Positions 8,998 through 18,176 are shown, counted from the first letter of the stretch. The stretch: 64,000 nucleotides of DNA from Caccoplasma intestinavium (GCA_018715885.1 DVKT01000006.1:62001-126000), one strand, 5' to 3'. A program made the numbers and translations. Notes: generated by a model from the sequence alone, not told the origin.

Positions 8998-10686
8998 TTA
9001 TTTTTCCTTTTTATCGGGCAACGGAGTGAAATTGGTATACAGATAGCGCTTGATACTACGTTTGGGTGTCTTTTCAAACTCCGACTGATAAATATATATG
9101 TGCGCGATACTTTCATAAGGCGCCACCTCTTTATTGAGATTTCGGCGCACTTCCTCCATCGCAACCGGCAGATCTTCCGGGGTAAGACCATACGTATCGA
9201 CAGCTTCGAAATCGGGATATACCAAAGCGACGAGCTTTCCTTCCTTTTCGATAACGAGACTCTCCATGACAAATGGCATATTATTGAGTTTCGACTCTAT
9301 CTCTTCGGGATAAATATTTTGTCCGTTAGCACCAAGTATCATCGTCTTATAGCGACCTTTGATAAAGATGGTTCCGTCCTCGCTTACCGTTCCCATGTCG
9401 CCGGTATGCAACCAGCCGTCTTTCAAGACATCGGCCGTTGCTTCTTCATTCTTATAGTATCCTTTCATTACATTTTCGCCCCGCACACAGATTTCACCGG
9501 GTATCAGTTGGGGATCGGTCGAGTCAATTTTCACCTCCATATAGCCGGGAAGGATACGTCCCGATGAGCGGGGAATGAATTCTTTCCAATGCGTGTAACT
9601 GATAAGCGGAGCGCATTCGGTCATTCCGTAACCTACCGTAAACGGGAATTTGATTTTATGAAGGAATGCTTCTACCTCGGCATTTAAAGGAGCTCCGCCT
9701 ACGATAACCTGCTCGAAACGCCCGCCGAAAGCATCGACCAATTTCTTGCAAACCTGCCCGTAAATACGGCTGTCGAGTACCGGAAGGGACAACGCCCAAC
9801 GCATCGTACGCTTATTGAGCATAGGAAGTATTTGCTTGCGATATATCTTTTCGAGAATAAGAGGTACGCAGATGATGAGATTGGGCTTCACTTCCTCCAT
9901 CGCTTTCAACAAAATTTTAGGCGAAGGTATCTTTCCCAACAGAGTAACATGCGTCCCGACAGCCAACGGTGTCAGCAGGTCGAAAGCACAACCGTAAGCA
10001 TGAGCCAGAGGAAGGAACGACAAACACTTGCTACCTTTATAATGCAGTTTCGATTGCATACCGAAACAGGTATTCCCTGCCAGATTATTTCCGGTAAGCA
10101 TCACGCCTTTGCTGAATCCCGTCGTACCCGAAGTGTAATTGATAAGACTTACCTTATCGTTACCCAACTCGGCATATTTTATATCGTTACGGGAAAAACC
10201 GTCGGGATAAGTTTTTTCGAAATGCTGGTCGATATCAGCAAGATACTGCATAATATCTTCCCCATCTCTCTGGTCGAGGCAACTGTAATCGTCGAGGGAA
10301 ATAACACCCCGCACCTGATTGAGTTTCTCCATCTCGATATGCTCCCACGCCAAACTGCCGGAAAAAAGCAACACGGCATCGGAATGGTTTATGATGTGGT
10401 GCACATCATTGGGATTGAAATCTTGCAGAATAGGAACAATAATCGCCCCATAAGTAACCGTAGCGAAAAAAGACATCACCCAACGCGGAGTATTCCGCCC
10501 GATAAGAGCGATTTTGTCGCCCCGACGTATTTGGCAATGCTGCAACAAGAGATGTATACGTGCTATCTGTCGAGCCATATCGCCATAAGTAAACGTCTCG
10601 CGGGTATTGTAATCGGTCAATGCCGGCAGGTCCCAATTCTCCTTGAAACTTTTCTCGTAGATTTTGATAAAATTTTCCTCTACCAT
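8998..10686 (-). CDS. AMP-forming long-chain acyl-CoA synthetase
   Basis: 562 residues of the ANL superfamily. The P-loop-like motif YTSGTTGFSKGVMLT lies near residue 180, the adenylate-binding GYGMTECAPLISYT around 350, and the hinge TGDMGTVSEDG with GRYKTMILGANGQNIYPEE towards the C-terminus. The enzyme would activate a fatty acid with ATP and CoA, for membrane lipid remodelling or use of exogenous fatty acids. The chain-length class is inferred from overall resemblance to FadD-like proteins of Bacteroidota. There are no fatty-acid oxidation genes nearby, and no signal peptide. Confidence 0.87.
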   Translation of the reverse strand: MVEENFIKIYEKSFKENWDLPALTDYNTRETFTYGDMARQIARIHLLLQHCQIRRGDKIALIGRNTPRWVMSFFATVTYGAIIVPILQDFNPNDVHHIINHSDAVLLFSGSLAWEHIEMEKLNQVRGVISLDDYSCLDQRDGEDIMQYLADIDQHFEKTYPDGFSRNDIKYAELGNDKVSLINYTSGTTGFSKGVMLTGNNLAGNTCFGMQSKLHYKGSKCLSFLPLAHAYGCAFDLLTPLAVGTHVTLLGKIPSPKILLKAMEEVKPNLIICVPLILEKIYRKQILPMLNKRTMRWALSLPVLDSRIYGQVCKKLVDAFGGRFEQVIVGGAPLNAEVEAFLHKIKFPFTVGYGMTECAPLISYTHWKEFIPRSSGRILPGYMEVKIDSTDPQLIPGEICVRGENVMKGYYKNEEATADVLKDGWLHTGDMGTVSEDGTIFIKGRYKTMILGANGQNIYPEEIESKLNNMPFVMESLVIEKEGKLVALVYPDFEAVDTYGLTPEDLPVAMEEVRRNLNKEVAPYESIAHIYIYQSEFEKTPKRSIKRYLYTNFTPLPDKKEK

Positions 10687-10708
10687 GAGACAACAAATAT
10701 ATTTTCCG

Positions 10709-10716
10709 CAAAGGTA
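10709..10716 (-). promoter_or_regulatory. -7 box (TACCTTTG, minus strand) for the acyl-CoA ligase operon
   Basis: CAAAGGTA on the plus strand reads TACCTTTG on minus, 23 bp before the ligase start. A second candidate (TATATTTG on minus, 10694-10701) lies too close to the ATG. Confidence 0.45.
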
Positions 10717-10789
10717 AAATAAAAAAACAAATAATTATATCGAACAGGCAAAGAAGGAAAAGATTATCAAGGTTTTCGAGATATTTCAT

Positions 10790-10797
10790 TATCTTTG
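10790..10797 (+). promoter_or_regulatory. -7 box (TATCTTTG) upstream of the GH43 gene
   Basis: TATCTTTG matches the Bacteroidota consensus and lies 126 bp before the ATG at 10924, giving a leader of about 120 nt that contains a terminator-like hairpin. Confidence 0.5.
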
Positions 10798-10809
10798 ACA
10801 ACCAAAATA

Positions 10810-10853
10810 AAAAGCGGACGACCCGCATCATGTGCCGCCCGTTTTTTTCACCA
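10810..10853 (+). promoter_or_regulatory. Terminator-like hairpin with U-tract in the GH43 leader (possible attenuator)
   Basis: AAAGCGGACGAC can pair with GCCGCCCGTTTT with two mismatches, followed immediately by a run of T. It lies between the -7 box at 10790 and the ATG at 10924. No upstream plus-strand gene needs terminating here, because the neighbour is divergent. It could act as a transcription attenuator, or be incidental. Confidence 0.35.
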
Positions 10854-10923
10854 TTACAACAAATAGATTTATTCCTTCGCAATATATCGACCGATTACCT
10901 CCAACAAAAAACAAATACCTCAA

Positions 10924-12000
10924 ATGAAAAATCCGACCATTCTCACATTATGCATTTTATGGGCCTCACTGTCCTTATCTTTCTCCACCACTGCACAAAA
11001 CGAAGCCAAAGAAGAGCCACTCGGGACACCTGCCCGATACCTATTTCCCGATGATTACATGGCCGACCCGTCGGTACATATTTTCGAAGGGAAAGTCTAT
11101 ATTTATCCCTCCCACGACTGGGAATCGGGAGTTACCGACCCCGAAGACGGGAATCACTTCAATATGCGCGACTACCATGTATTTTCTACCAAAGAACCGC
11201 AAAAAGGGATAGTTACCGACCACGGCGTCGTTCTTTCTCTCGAACAGATTCCGTGGGCAAGCCGGCAACTTTGGGCTTGCGATGTCGCTTGTAAAGACGG
11301 TAAATATTATATGTATTTTCCGGCCAAAGACAAAAACGACATCTTCCGCCTCGGTGTAGCCATCGGCGAAAAACCTTACGGACCGTTCATTCCCCAGCCC
11401 CATCCCATGCGGGGCAGTTACAGCATCGATCCCGCCGTATTTGAAGACGACGGCAAATACTATATCTATTTCGGAGGTTTGCAAGGCGGGCAACTCCAAC
11501 GGTACCGAGATAATAAGGCTCAGGAATGCGGTATCATTCCCGGGAAAAATGAAGAGGCTCTTCCCGCCCGGGTAGCACGCCTCAGCGACGATATGCTCGA
11601 ATTTGCCGAAGACCCGCGACCGGTAATGATTCTCGATTCGAACGGCAATCCTCTCAAAAACGGAGATCCGCACCGTTTCTTCGAAGCAGCATGGGTACAC
11701 AAATACAACGGGAAATATTATTTTTCCTACTCAACCGGCACGTCCCATATGCTCTGCTATGCCATAGGAGACAACCCCTACGGACCGTTCACTTACACGG
11801 GGGTAATACTCACACCTGTAATCGGCTGGACAACCCATCACTCGATATGCCAATACAAAGGCAAATGGTATCTCTTTTTCCACGATAGCGCTCCATCGGG
11901 AGGTGTATCATACCTACGCAGCATGAAAGTCTGTGAACTGGAATATAATCCCGACGGTACTATACGCACCATTTCGGGTGAAACCCGACCGACACGATAA
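10924..12000 (+). CDS. Glycoside hydrolase family 43 enzyme (secreted)
   Basis: 358 residues with a Sec signal peptide (LTLCILWASLSLSFSTTAQ). The GH43 five-bladed propeller shows its three acidic positions: the general base D48 in YMADPSVH, the pKa modulator D169 in SIDPAVFEDD, and the general acid E254 in FFEAAWVHK. Clan members are alpha-L-arabinofuranosidases, beta-xylosidases or arabinanases; the substrate cannot be assigned here. It has no carbohydrate-binding module and is probably periplasmic. It stands alone, 18 kb from the pectin locus, with its own promoter and an unusual leader. No regulator or SusCD pair is next to it. Confidence 0.87.
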   Translation: MKNPTILTLCILWASLSLSFSTTAQNEAKEEPLGTPARYLFPDDYMADPSVHIFEGKVYIYPSHDWESGVTDPEDGNHFNMRDYHVFSTKEPQKGIVTDHGVVLSLEQIPWASRQLWACDVACKDGKYYMYFPAKDKNDIFRLGVAIGEKPYGPFIPQPHPMRGSYSIDPAVFEDDGKYYIYFGGLQGGQLQRYRDNKAQECGIIPGKNEEALPARVARLSDDMLEFAEDPRPVMILDSNGNPLKNGDPHRFFEAAWVHKYNGKYYFSYSTGTSHMLCYAIGDNPYGPFTYTGVILTPVIGWTTHHSICQYKGKWYLFFHDSAPSGGVSYLRSMKVCELEYNPDGTIRTISGETRPTR

Positions 12001-12125
12001 CAACCTTTCGAGAAGGCAGGAAAGAGTCATAAATCTTTTTCTTTTCCTCTCAGAAAAAAGAACATTTCATGGCGTTAAATAAAAAGAAAGTATCTGCTAT
12101 TACAGTTTATTTATGCGTGAAATAT

Positions 12126-12133
12126 TACTTTTG
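12126..12133 (+). promoter_or_regulatory. -7 box (TACTTTTG) for the mtaB operon
   Basis: TACTTTTG fits TAnnTTTG and lies 29 bp before the mtaB ATG. A TTTA at 12106-12109 is 16 bp further upstream and would be a poor -33 element. Confidence 0.45.
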
Positions 12134-12162
12134 TATCGAAATCTGCCATTAAATAGAACCAG

Positions 12163-13485
12163 ATGATCGACCGCCAAACATTCGGACCGCAAACCGCCGC
12201 TTACTACACCTTAGGGTGCAAACTCAACTTCGCCGAAACTTCGACCATCGGACGCATGCTCGAAGAGAGGGGCATACGTCGTGCCCGAAACGGGGAACCC
12301 GTCGACATCTGCATCATCAACACCTGCTCGGTAACGGAACTCGCCGACAAAAAATGCCGGCAAACCATACGCCGTATTTCCCGCCAACACCCCGAGGCCG
12401 TCGTTGTCGTAACCGGTTGTTACGCACAACTCAAACCCGAAGAGATCGCCCGCATACCGGGCGTCGATATGGTACTGGGCGCAGGAGAAAAAGGCAAAAT
12501 AGCCCAATACCTCGACAAACTGCAAAAAAAAGAAGAAACCGACATATTCACCACCCCCAGTCAGGAAATCGACAATTTCGCCCCTTCGTGTTCACGAGGC
12601 GACCGCACACGCTACTTTCTCAAAGTGCAAGACGGCTGCGACTATTTCTGCTCATATTGCACGATACCTTACGCCCGAGGCAGAAGCCGCAACGGACACA
12701 TCGCCGACCTTGTGGAGCAAGCCCGTAACGTGGCTCGTGAAGGCGGTCATGAGATCGTTCTGACGGGTGTGAACATAGGAGACTTCGGTAAAACGACCGG
12801 AGAGACATTTTTCGGGCTCATACAGGAACTCGAAAAAATCGACGGCATAGACCGGTATCGCATCTCATCGATAGAGCCCAATCTACTGACCGACGAAATC
12901 ATCGATTTCGTCGCCGCATCGAAACATTTCGCCCCCCACTTCCACATACCCTTGCAATCGGGTAGCGATGAGGTTCTCCGCCTTATGCGCAGACGCTACG
13001 ACACGCAACTCTTCGCGCGACGTATCGAACATATCAAACAAGTCATGCCCGACGCTTTCATCGGAGTCGACCTCATTGTCGGTATGCGCGGAGAGACCGA
13101 TACGCTTTTCGACGAGTCGGCCCAGTTTATCGACAGTCTCGACATCTCCCAATTGCATGTTTTCACCTATTCCGAGCGTCCGGGTACGCAAGCTCTGAAA
13201 ATAGAGCCCATCGTGCCACAGGAAATCAGGCATGAGCGTTGTCGTCGTATTCTCGAAATATCGGAAAGGAAACTACACCGTTTTTATTCTTCCCAAATAA
13301 GCAAAACTCGTCCCGTGCTTTTTGAACACCCGGCAAAAAATGCCCCGATGCATGGATTTACCGACAACTATGTGAGAGTGGAACTCCCTTTTGAAAAGAG
13401 CCTCATCAATACGGTACGCAATGTAAAAATAGGCGATTTCATCGAAAAAAAAGATATTCCAGCTTTACATGCACAGCTCCTATAA
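12163..13485 (+). CDS. mtaB: tRNA (N6-threonylcarbamoyladenosine37-C2)-methylthiotransferase
   Basis: 440 residues. This radical-SAM methylthiotransferase converts t6A37 to ms2t6A37 in tRNAs reading ANN codons. The N-terminal UPF0004 domain supplies three cluster cysteines: C19 (TLGCKLN), C55 (NTCSVTE) and C86 (TGCYAQ). The radical-SAM motif DGCDYFCSYC gives C159, C163 and C166. The last ~60 residues form a TRAM-like RNA-binding end. The TLGCKLNFAET start favours MtaB over MiaB or RimO. It is first in a three-gene operon with an acyltransferase (6-bp gap) and a glycosyltransferase, whose envelope roles are unrelated to tRNA modification. Confidence 0.92.
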   Translation: MIDRQTFGPQTAAYYTLGCKLNFAETSTIGRMLEERGIRRARNGEPVDICIINTCSVTELADKKCRQTIRRISRQHPEAVVVVTGCYAQLKPEEIARIPGVDMVLGAGEKGKIAQYLDKLQKKEETDIFTTPSQEIDNFAPSCSRGDRTRYFLKVQDGCDYFCSYCTIPYARGRSRNGHIADLVEQARNVAREGGHEIVLTGVNIGDFGKTTGETFFGLIQELEKIDGIDRYRISSIEPNLLTDEIIDFVAASKHFAPHFHIPLQSGSDEVLRLMRRRYDTQLFARRIEHIKQVMPDAFIGVDLIVGMRGETDTLFDESAQFIDSLDISQLHVFTYSERPGTQALKIEPIVPQEIRHERCRRILEISERKLHRFYSSQISKTRPVLFEHPAKNAPMHGFTDNYVRVELPFEKSLINTVRNVKIGDFIEKKDIPALHAQLL

Positions 13486-13491
13486 AACGAC

Positions 13492-14388
13492 ATGAAGAAG
13501 CATATTTTACAAAATATTTGTCTGGCTCCATTCGGTCTTTTCCTGCGGATAGTGGCTCTGCTTCCTCTCCGCATCTTATATATTTTATCAGATCTGCTTT
13601 ATCCGTTGGTCTATTACATAGGCCGTTATAGGCTGCACATCGTGCGCAAGAACCTGAAAAACGCATTCCCTCAAAATACTCCGCAAGAACGCAAAGCCAT
13701 CGAACGACGATTTTACCGGCATTTTTGCGATTATTTCTTCGAAACGATCAAGTTATTGCACATCTCCGACGATGAGATGCGCAGACGCATGCAATTCGTC
13801 AATGCGGAATTATTAGAATCGACGCTCAACAGCGGGCGTTCGGTTATCATGATGTTGGGACATTACGGCAACTGGGAATATATCTCGTCGATCTCCCTAT
13901 GGATAAATACCCCGAATACCCGTTTGGGGCAGATCTACCGCCCGTTGAAAAACGAATGGTTCGACCGGTTATTCCTGAAAATACGCTCCCGCTTCGGTCT
14001 TACCTGCATACCCAAAGCCGGTACGCTGCGCTCCCTCCTGTCGGTACGCGCATCGGGCAAACAATCGGGAACCGGATTCATTTCGGACCAAACGCCATCA
14101 CCTGCCAATATACATCATTGGACAACGTTCCTCAACCAAGATACTCCGGTATTCACCGGCGGAGAAATTATTGCCAAAAAACTCGACATCGCCGTCATGT
14201 ACTTCGACGTCGAAGTCATAAAACGGGGATATTACCGAGCCACCATACGGGAAATAGAACTCGATCCGCGTACTCGTCCCGACTTCGAAATCACCGACCG
14301 ATACATCGGGCTGATGGAACAAACGATACTCCGAGCCCCAGAGTATTGGCTTTGGACCCACAACCGCTGGAAACACCAGCACTTATAA
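13492..14388 (+). CDS. LpxL/HtrB-family lysophospholipid (lipid A) acyltransferase
   Basis: 298 residues. An N-terminal hydrophobic anchor (APFGLFLRIVALLPLRILY) precedes the acyltransferase domain. The catalytic H(x4)E motif is MLGHYGNWE, with H124 and E129, followed by the conserved RPLKNEWFD segment (YRPLKN). The family transfers an acyl chain from acyl-ACP to lipid A precursors at the inner membrane. Bacteroidota usually carry one such gene, so a late lipid A acyltransferase is the best guess. It sits between mtaB (6 bp) and a GT2 gene (9 bp). Confidence 0.87.
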   Translation: MKKHILQNICLAPFGLFLRIVALLPLRILYILSDLLYPLVYYIGRYRLHIVRKNLKNAFPQNTPQERKAIERRFYRHFCDYFFETIKLLHISDDEMRRRMQFVNAELLESTLNSGRSVIMMLGHYGNWEYISSISLWINTPNTRLGQIYRPLKNEWFDRLFLKIRSRFGLTCIPKAGTLRSLLSVRASGKQSGTGFISDQTPSPANIHHWTTFLNQDTPVFTGGEIIAKKLDIAVMYFDVEVIKRGYYRATIREIELDPRTRPDFEITDRYIGLMEQTILRAPEYWLWTHNRWKHQHL

Positions 14389-14397
14389 TCCCTCTCC

Positions 14398-15396
14398 ATG
14401 AAAAAAGTAGCAGTCGTCATACTCAACTGGAACGGACTCGATCTGATGAAAGAGTTTCTGCCCTCGATATGTGCCCATACACCGACCGACATAGCCGACG
14501 TCGTTGTTGCCGATAACGGTTCGACCGACGGTTCGGTCGAGTGGTTAAAAAGAAACCACCCCGATGTGATACTTCTCGAAATGGAAGAAAATCACGGTTA
14601 TGCCCGAGGATACAATCTTGCCATAAAAAAACTGCCATACCCTTACGTCGTCCTCCTCAACTCCGATGTCGAAGCCTCTCCCGATTGGCTTACACCATTG
14701 TTCGACTTCTGCGAGTCCCATCCCGATGTAGGCGCATGCCAACCCAAACTACTTGCTTACCGAGACAAAAAGGCGTTTGAATATGCTGGTGCGGCAGGCG
14801 GATTTCTCGATAAATACGGCTATCCCTACTGCCGGGGACGCATCTTCTTCTCTATCGAAAACGATGAAGGACAATACGACTCGCCGGCAGAAATTTTTTG
14901 GGCGACGGGAGCCTGCCTCTTTATCCGTCGGGAGGTATACCTGAAAGCCGGAGGCCTCGACGAAAGTTTCTTTGCCCACATGGAGGAAATAGATCTCTGC
15001 TGGCGTGTCAAATTATTGGGATACAAAATATACACCGTACCGCAAAGCCACATGTACCATCTCGGAGGCGCCACGCTTTCGGCCAGCGAACCGCGCAAGA
15101 CCTACCTCAATTTTCGCAACAATCTGCTGATGCTCTATAAAAACCTTCCGAAAAACGAAGGTCGCAGAATTCTCATCATACGCCGATTGCTCGACACGAT
15201 CGCCCTCGCCCGATATATCGCCGGAGGAGAATGGCAGCACGCTCGCGCCGTATGGCTCGCCCACAATCACTTCCGTAAAGAGCGCAAACGCTATCACGAA
15301 CAGCCCGATACCAACATACTAAAAGAAATGCCCGAAGGCCGCCGGAACATCGTCATCGACTATTTCATACGCCGAAAACACACCTATCGCCCATAG
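14398..15396 (+). CDS. Glycosyltransferase family 2 protein
   Basis: 332 residues of the GT-A fold. VAVVILNWNGLDLM begins the nucleotide-sugar domain, VVADNGSTDGSVEWL gives the first acidic site, LLNSDVEASPDWL the metal-binding DxD-like pair, and HMEEIDLCWRVKLLGY the ED/catalytic motif. A C-terminal helical region with many Arg/Lys may contact the membrane. Close relatives include rhamnosyltransferase-like enzymes of cell-surface polysaccharide assembly, but donor and acceptor cannot be told. The link to the LpxL-family gene suggests a role in lipopolysaccharide or another envelope glycan. It has no signal peptide. Confidence 0.86.
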   Translation: MKKVAVVILNWNGLDLMKEFLPSICAHTPTDIADVVVADNGSTDGSVEWLKRNHPDVILLEMEENHGYARGYNLAIKKLPYPYVVLLNSDVEASPDWLTPLFDFCESHPDVGACQPKLLAYRDKKAFEYAGAAGGFLDKYGYPYCRGRIFFSIENDEGQYDSPAEIFWATGACLFIRREVYLKAGGLDESFFAHMEEIDLCWRVKLLGYKIYTVPQSHMYHLGGATLSASEPRKTYLNFRNNLLMLYKNLPKNEGRRILIIRRLLDTIALARYIAGGEWQHARAVWLAHNHFRKERKRYHEQPDTNILKEMPEGRRNIVIDYFIRRKHTYRP

Positions 15397-15462
15397 CTTT
15401 TTACCGGAATAACATCGACAGAAAGATAAATAATAAATGACTGATACAAAAGCACGGATACT

Positions 15463-16107
15463 CTATTCGACAGCCAGTGTCAATACAAAATCGGGAAGGC
15501 AGATGTAATAAATGCGGAAATGACGGTTCTGACCTGAACGAAATTCTTCCGCCTCAAAACATCGGGCTTCGCCAGAAGAAAGTGTGTACCGAAAAGGGGA
15601 TATACTCAAATGCTTGGCAAAATCCACGCCTTCGATTCCCAAAATCTTAAACATCGACTCTTTGGCCGACCACAACAGCGTTGCCACGTCATCGGGCACA
15701 TCGCACTTCAACATTTCCCGTTCTTCTATGCCAAGAAAACGTTCCGATACCTTCAAAGCCCGTTTTCCCCACGTTTCAATATCAATACCGACCGGCCTGT
15801 CAGCCACCGCTACAACAACCCACCCTTGTGTGTGTGAAATAGAAATATGGGCGGATTCATCGAAAATTCCGGGCTTTCCATGACGATCGTAAACGATGTC
15901 TCCCGTCTGCCCCAAACGCATCAACAACAACCGAGCCGCCAATCGCTCCCGTCGCCGCTTTTCTGCCGTAATTCCTCCGACAGCCTTTTCGCAAACGCCT
16001 TTCGACTTCTCGGGAAAAAATCCGCAAAGCGTTTCGCTATCCTCGGCGAGACGCCATAAAGCAACACGCACTCCGGGAAATCGATCCAAAACAGTATAGA
16101 AAGGCAT
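15463..16107 (-). CDS. 4'-phosphopantetheinyl transferase superfamily protein
   Basis: 214 residues. Sfp/AcpS-type enzymes move phosphopantetheine from CoA to a serine on carrier proteins. The Mg2+-binding site is VGIDIETWG (D109, E111) and the second motif is WSAKESMFKILG (W146, E150, K154), matching the group with WxxKEAxxK. It is likely the housekeeping enzyme for acyl-carrier protein or a secondary-metabolite carrier. The start overlaps the gldD stop by a base, so the two are translationally linked. Its association with gldDE and ssb is conserved in many Bacteroidota. Confidence 0.85.
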   Translation of the reverse strand: MPFYTVLDRFPGVRVALWRLAEDSETLCGFFPEKSKGVCEKAVGGITAEKRRRERLAARLLLMRLGQTGDIVYDRHGKPGIFDESAHISISHTQGWVVVAVADRPVGIDIETWGKRALKVSERFLGIEEREMLKCDVPDDVATLLWSAKESMFKILGIEGVDFAKHLSISPFRYTLSSGEARCFEAEEFRSGQNRHFRIYYICLPDFVLTLAVE

Positions 16108-16697
16108 CAGTGTAATTGTAAGGTTTCTATCAGGCGAACCACATCGTCGGTTATATAATCGACAATCGGGGCTACGGAATCGCGTCGCACCGGAGTATCG
16201 AAATAAAGCGCACCTCGAAAAAGATACGCTGCACTATCGGTAACGACAAACTGCAACGGCGTAGCTGCTTGTCCCGATAAATTGTATAAAACGGCATATA
16301 CACGACATTCATCATCGGCATAACTTTGCGCCGTGATCGATGACGCTTTTGCAGCATGCACATATACCAAATCGCGGCTTTCGGCATAAAAAGCCTCTTT
16401 GTTTTCGGTCGTCAGGGCAACATAACTGCACCACAAAGTTGCGCCATAATGAGGATAGACGATATTGACCCATGACGGCGAGGCTACATCTCGCTCAAAA
16501 GCCGCCTGAGAAGGAATCTCAAAAGAGAGAGGGAAATACGGGTATATACGCCGATAAACCGTATCGACACGTTCGATACGCATAAAGCCCTCGGGCCGAG
16601 GCATATCCCCCCGTCCCGAACGACATCCCGTCCCGAACAACAACAAAAAGAGCAATACCAAACAAACGCCCCGCCCCCTATTGCGACACATCTTCAT
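16107..16697 (-). CDS. gldD: Gliding-motility lipoprotein GldD
   Basis: 196 residues. A hydrophobic signal ends in a lipobox (LLLFGTGCRSG, C25), so the product is a lipoprotein. The mature part shows GldD-type patterns: MPRPEGFMRIE, SPSWVNIVYPHYGATLWCSYV and YVHAAKASSITAQSY. GldD is needed for gliding in Flavobacterium johnsoniae, but orthologues occur in non-gliding Bacteroidota, where the role is unclear. The ATG at 16697 lies inside the gldE 3' end (20-bp overlap), showing translational coupling; a second in-frame ATG is at 16691. Confidence 0.85.
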   Translation of the reverse strand: MKMCRNRGRGVCLVLLFLLLFGTGCRSGRGDMPRPEGFMRIERVDTVYRRIYPYFPLSFEIPSQAAFERDVASPSWVNIVYPHYGATLWCSYVALTTENKEAFYAESRDLVYVHAAKASSITAQSYADDECRVYAVLYNLSGQAATPLQFVVTDSAAYLFRGALYFDTPVRRDSVAPIVDYITDDVVRLIETLQLH

Positions 16698-18003
16698 CTT
16701 CTATCGTTACTTTTACTTTCTCAATACGATACTTATCTATTTCAAGAATCTGGAACGAGAAACGCCCAAGACGTACCCGGTCAAGAGGTTTGGGAAAATC
16801 TTCCGTAACAAAGAGAATCAGGCCTGCCAATGTTTCCACATCATCATCGATATGAAATTCTTCGGGATCGGCGTGTACCACTTCATAAAAATCTTCAAGC
16901 GGAATTTTAGCCTGAAATATATAATGACGATCGTCGATACACGTATACAGAGGTTCGTCCTCATCGTACTCGTCGCTAATCTCCCCGACAATTTCTTCGA
17001 GAACATCTTCGAGCGTAACGATTCCCGACGTACCGCCAAACTCATCGACCACCACCGCCATGTGTATTTTCTGCCTGCGGAAATCTTCAAGCAGGTCGTC
17101 TATCATCTTATCTTCGGGAACGAAATAAGCAGGACGCAAAAGGTGCCGCCAGTCAAAATCATCGCCCCGGGAAACAAAGGGTAATAAATCTTTGATGTAG
17201 ATAATCCCTTTGATGTTGTCCTGAGAACCGTCATAAACGGGAATACGAGAATATCCCGTCTCGACTACGACCCGAAGCAAAGAACTAAAATCGATATGGA
17301 TATCGACATCGGTCAGGTCGGTACGCGCCGTCATAATCTCCTGAGCGGTCTTATCACCGAATCGTACGATTTCCTGCAACATCTCTTTTTCTTCGCCCGT
17401 ACCGGCATGTGTCATCTCTACGGCATGAGACAGTTCGTCCATAGAAATCGACGACTCCTTATGAGCGAAGCGCTGGCTGATATATGATGCCGAGCGTACC
17501 ATCAACTTCGACACTCCGCCTAAAAAAGTTTCAAGGAAAGTCAGTACCGGCACAGCTCTACGCATCATCTTCAAGCCATTCTGGCGAGCATATACTTTGG
17601 GTATAATCTCTCCGAACAATAAGATCAGGAAAACAAACAACACGAACTCAATCGCATATCCCACCCACGGCGCTCGTGAAAAATCGAAAATTTCCGATAG
17701 AAAAAAAATGCCCGACATAATCACAGCCATGTTCGCCAAATTATTTACGATGAAAATTTCCATCATCAAATAGGGCGACCGGGACAACAAATCGGAAACA
17801 CGGGTATCCCGCGGAGTTGCAGCAGAATCGATTTTCTCCATATCCCGAGAAGAAAGCGAGAAAAAGGCAATTTCAGAAGCCGACATAAAAGCCGATACTC
17901 CCAAGAAAAAAAGAGCTGAAATAAGAAATATGGCACTACTCCACGTAATCGGAGACACCTCGATCGAAGCCCAAAAGCTCGATAAATAACTATCAGGGTC
18001 CAA
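16678..18003 (-). CDS. gldE: GldE: DUF21/CBS-domain hemolysin-family membrane protein (TTG start)
   Basis: 441 residues. The N-terminal third is a DUF21 (CNNM-type) membrane domain, followed by a tandem CBS pair around 200-340 (VETGYSRIPVYDGS and DEFGGTSGIVTLEDVLEEIVG) and a C-terminal CorC/HlyC domain. Next to gldD and ssb this is GldE, a relative of Mg2+/Co2+ efflux proteins. The start is a TTG at 18003: an in-frame stop lies upstream and no ATG occurs before residue 40, which is already inside the first transmembrane helix. The terminal residues DVSQ overlap gldD. Confidence 0.87.
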   Translation of the reverse strand: MDPDSYLSSFWASIEVSPITWSSAIFLISALFFLGVSAFMSASEIAFFSLSSRDMEKIDSAATPRDTRVSDLLSRSPYLMMEIFIVNNLANMAVIMSGIFFLSEIFDFSRAPWVGYAIEFVLFVFLILLFGEIIPKVYARQNGLKMMRRAVPVLTFLETFLGGVSKLMVRSASYISQRFAHKESSISMDELSHAVEMTHAGTGEEKEMLQEIVRFGDKTAQEIMTARTDLTDVDIHIDFSSLLRVVVETGYSRIPVYDGSQDNIKGIIYIKDLLPFVSRGDDFDWRHLLRPAYFVPEDKMIDDLLEDFRRQKIHMAVVVDEFGGTSGIVTLEDVLEEIVGEISDEYDEDEPLYTCIDDRHYIFQAKIPLEDFYEVVHADPEEFHIDDDVETLAGLILFVTEDFPKPLDRVRLGRFSFQILEIDKYRIEKVKVTIEDEDVSQ

Positions 18004-18098
18004 ACAGATAAGTTTTAGTTAAACATAACGGGACGGACTTTTCAAACCGTACCGATCGGCAAAAAAGAGATTTCAAAAATTCCTTTCCATACCGTTTG

Positions 18099-18106
18099 CA
18101 AAACTA
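18099..18106 (-). promoter_or_regulatory. -7 box (TAGTTTTG, minus strand) for gldE-gldD-PPTase
   Basis: CAAAACTA on plus reads TAGTTTTG on minus, about 96 bp before the gldE start. No clear -33 element is present. Confidence 0.35.
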
Positions 18107-18176
18107 ACGATATTTTGCACGTATACCCGATTGCAAGAAATGTTTTAATATTTTTTTACAAGAGCATATATAAATA

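Noticed and set aside
8952..9272. A 106-codon minus-strand frame inside the acyl-CoA ligase
   Set aside because: It overlaps a conserved part of the ligase in another frame and has no family resemblance.
10830..11054. A 74-codon upstream frame in the GH43 leader
   Set aside because: It runs out of frame into the GH43 gene, has no Shine-Dalgarno and starts within the hairpin.
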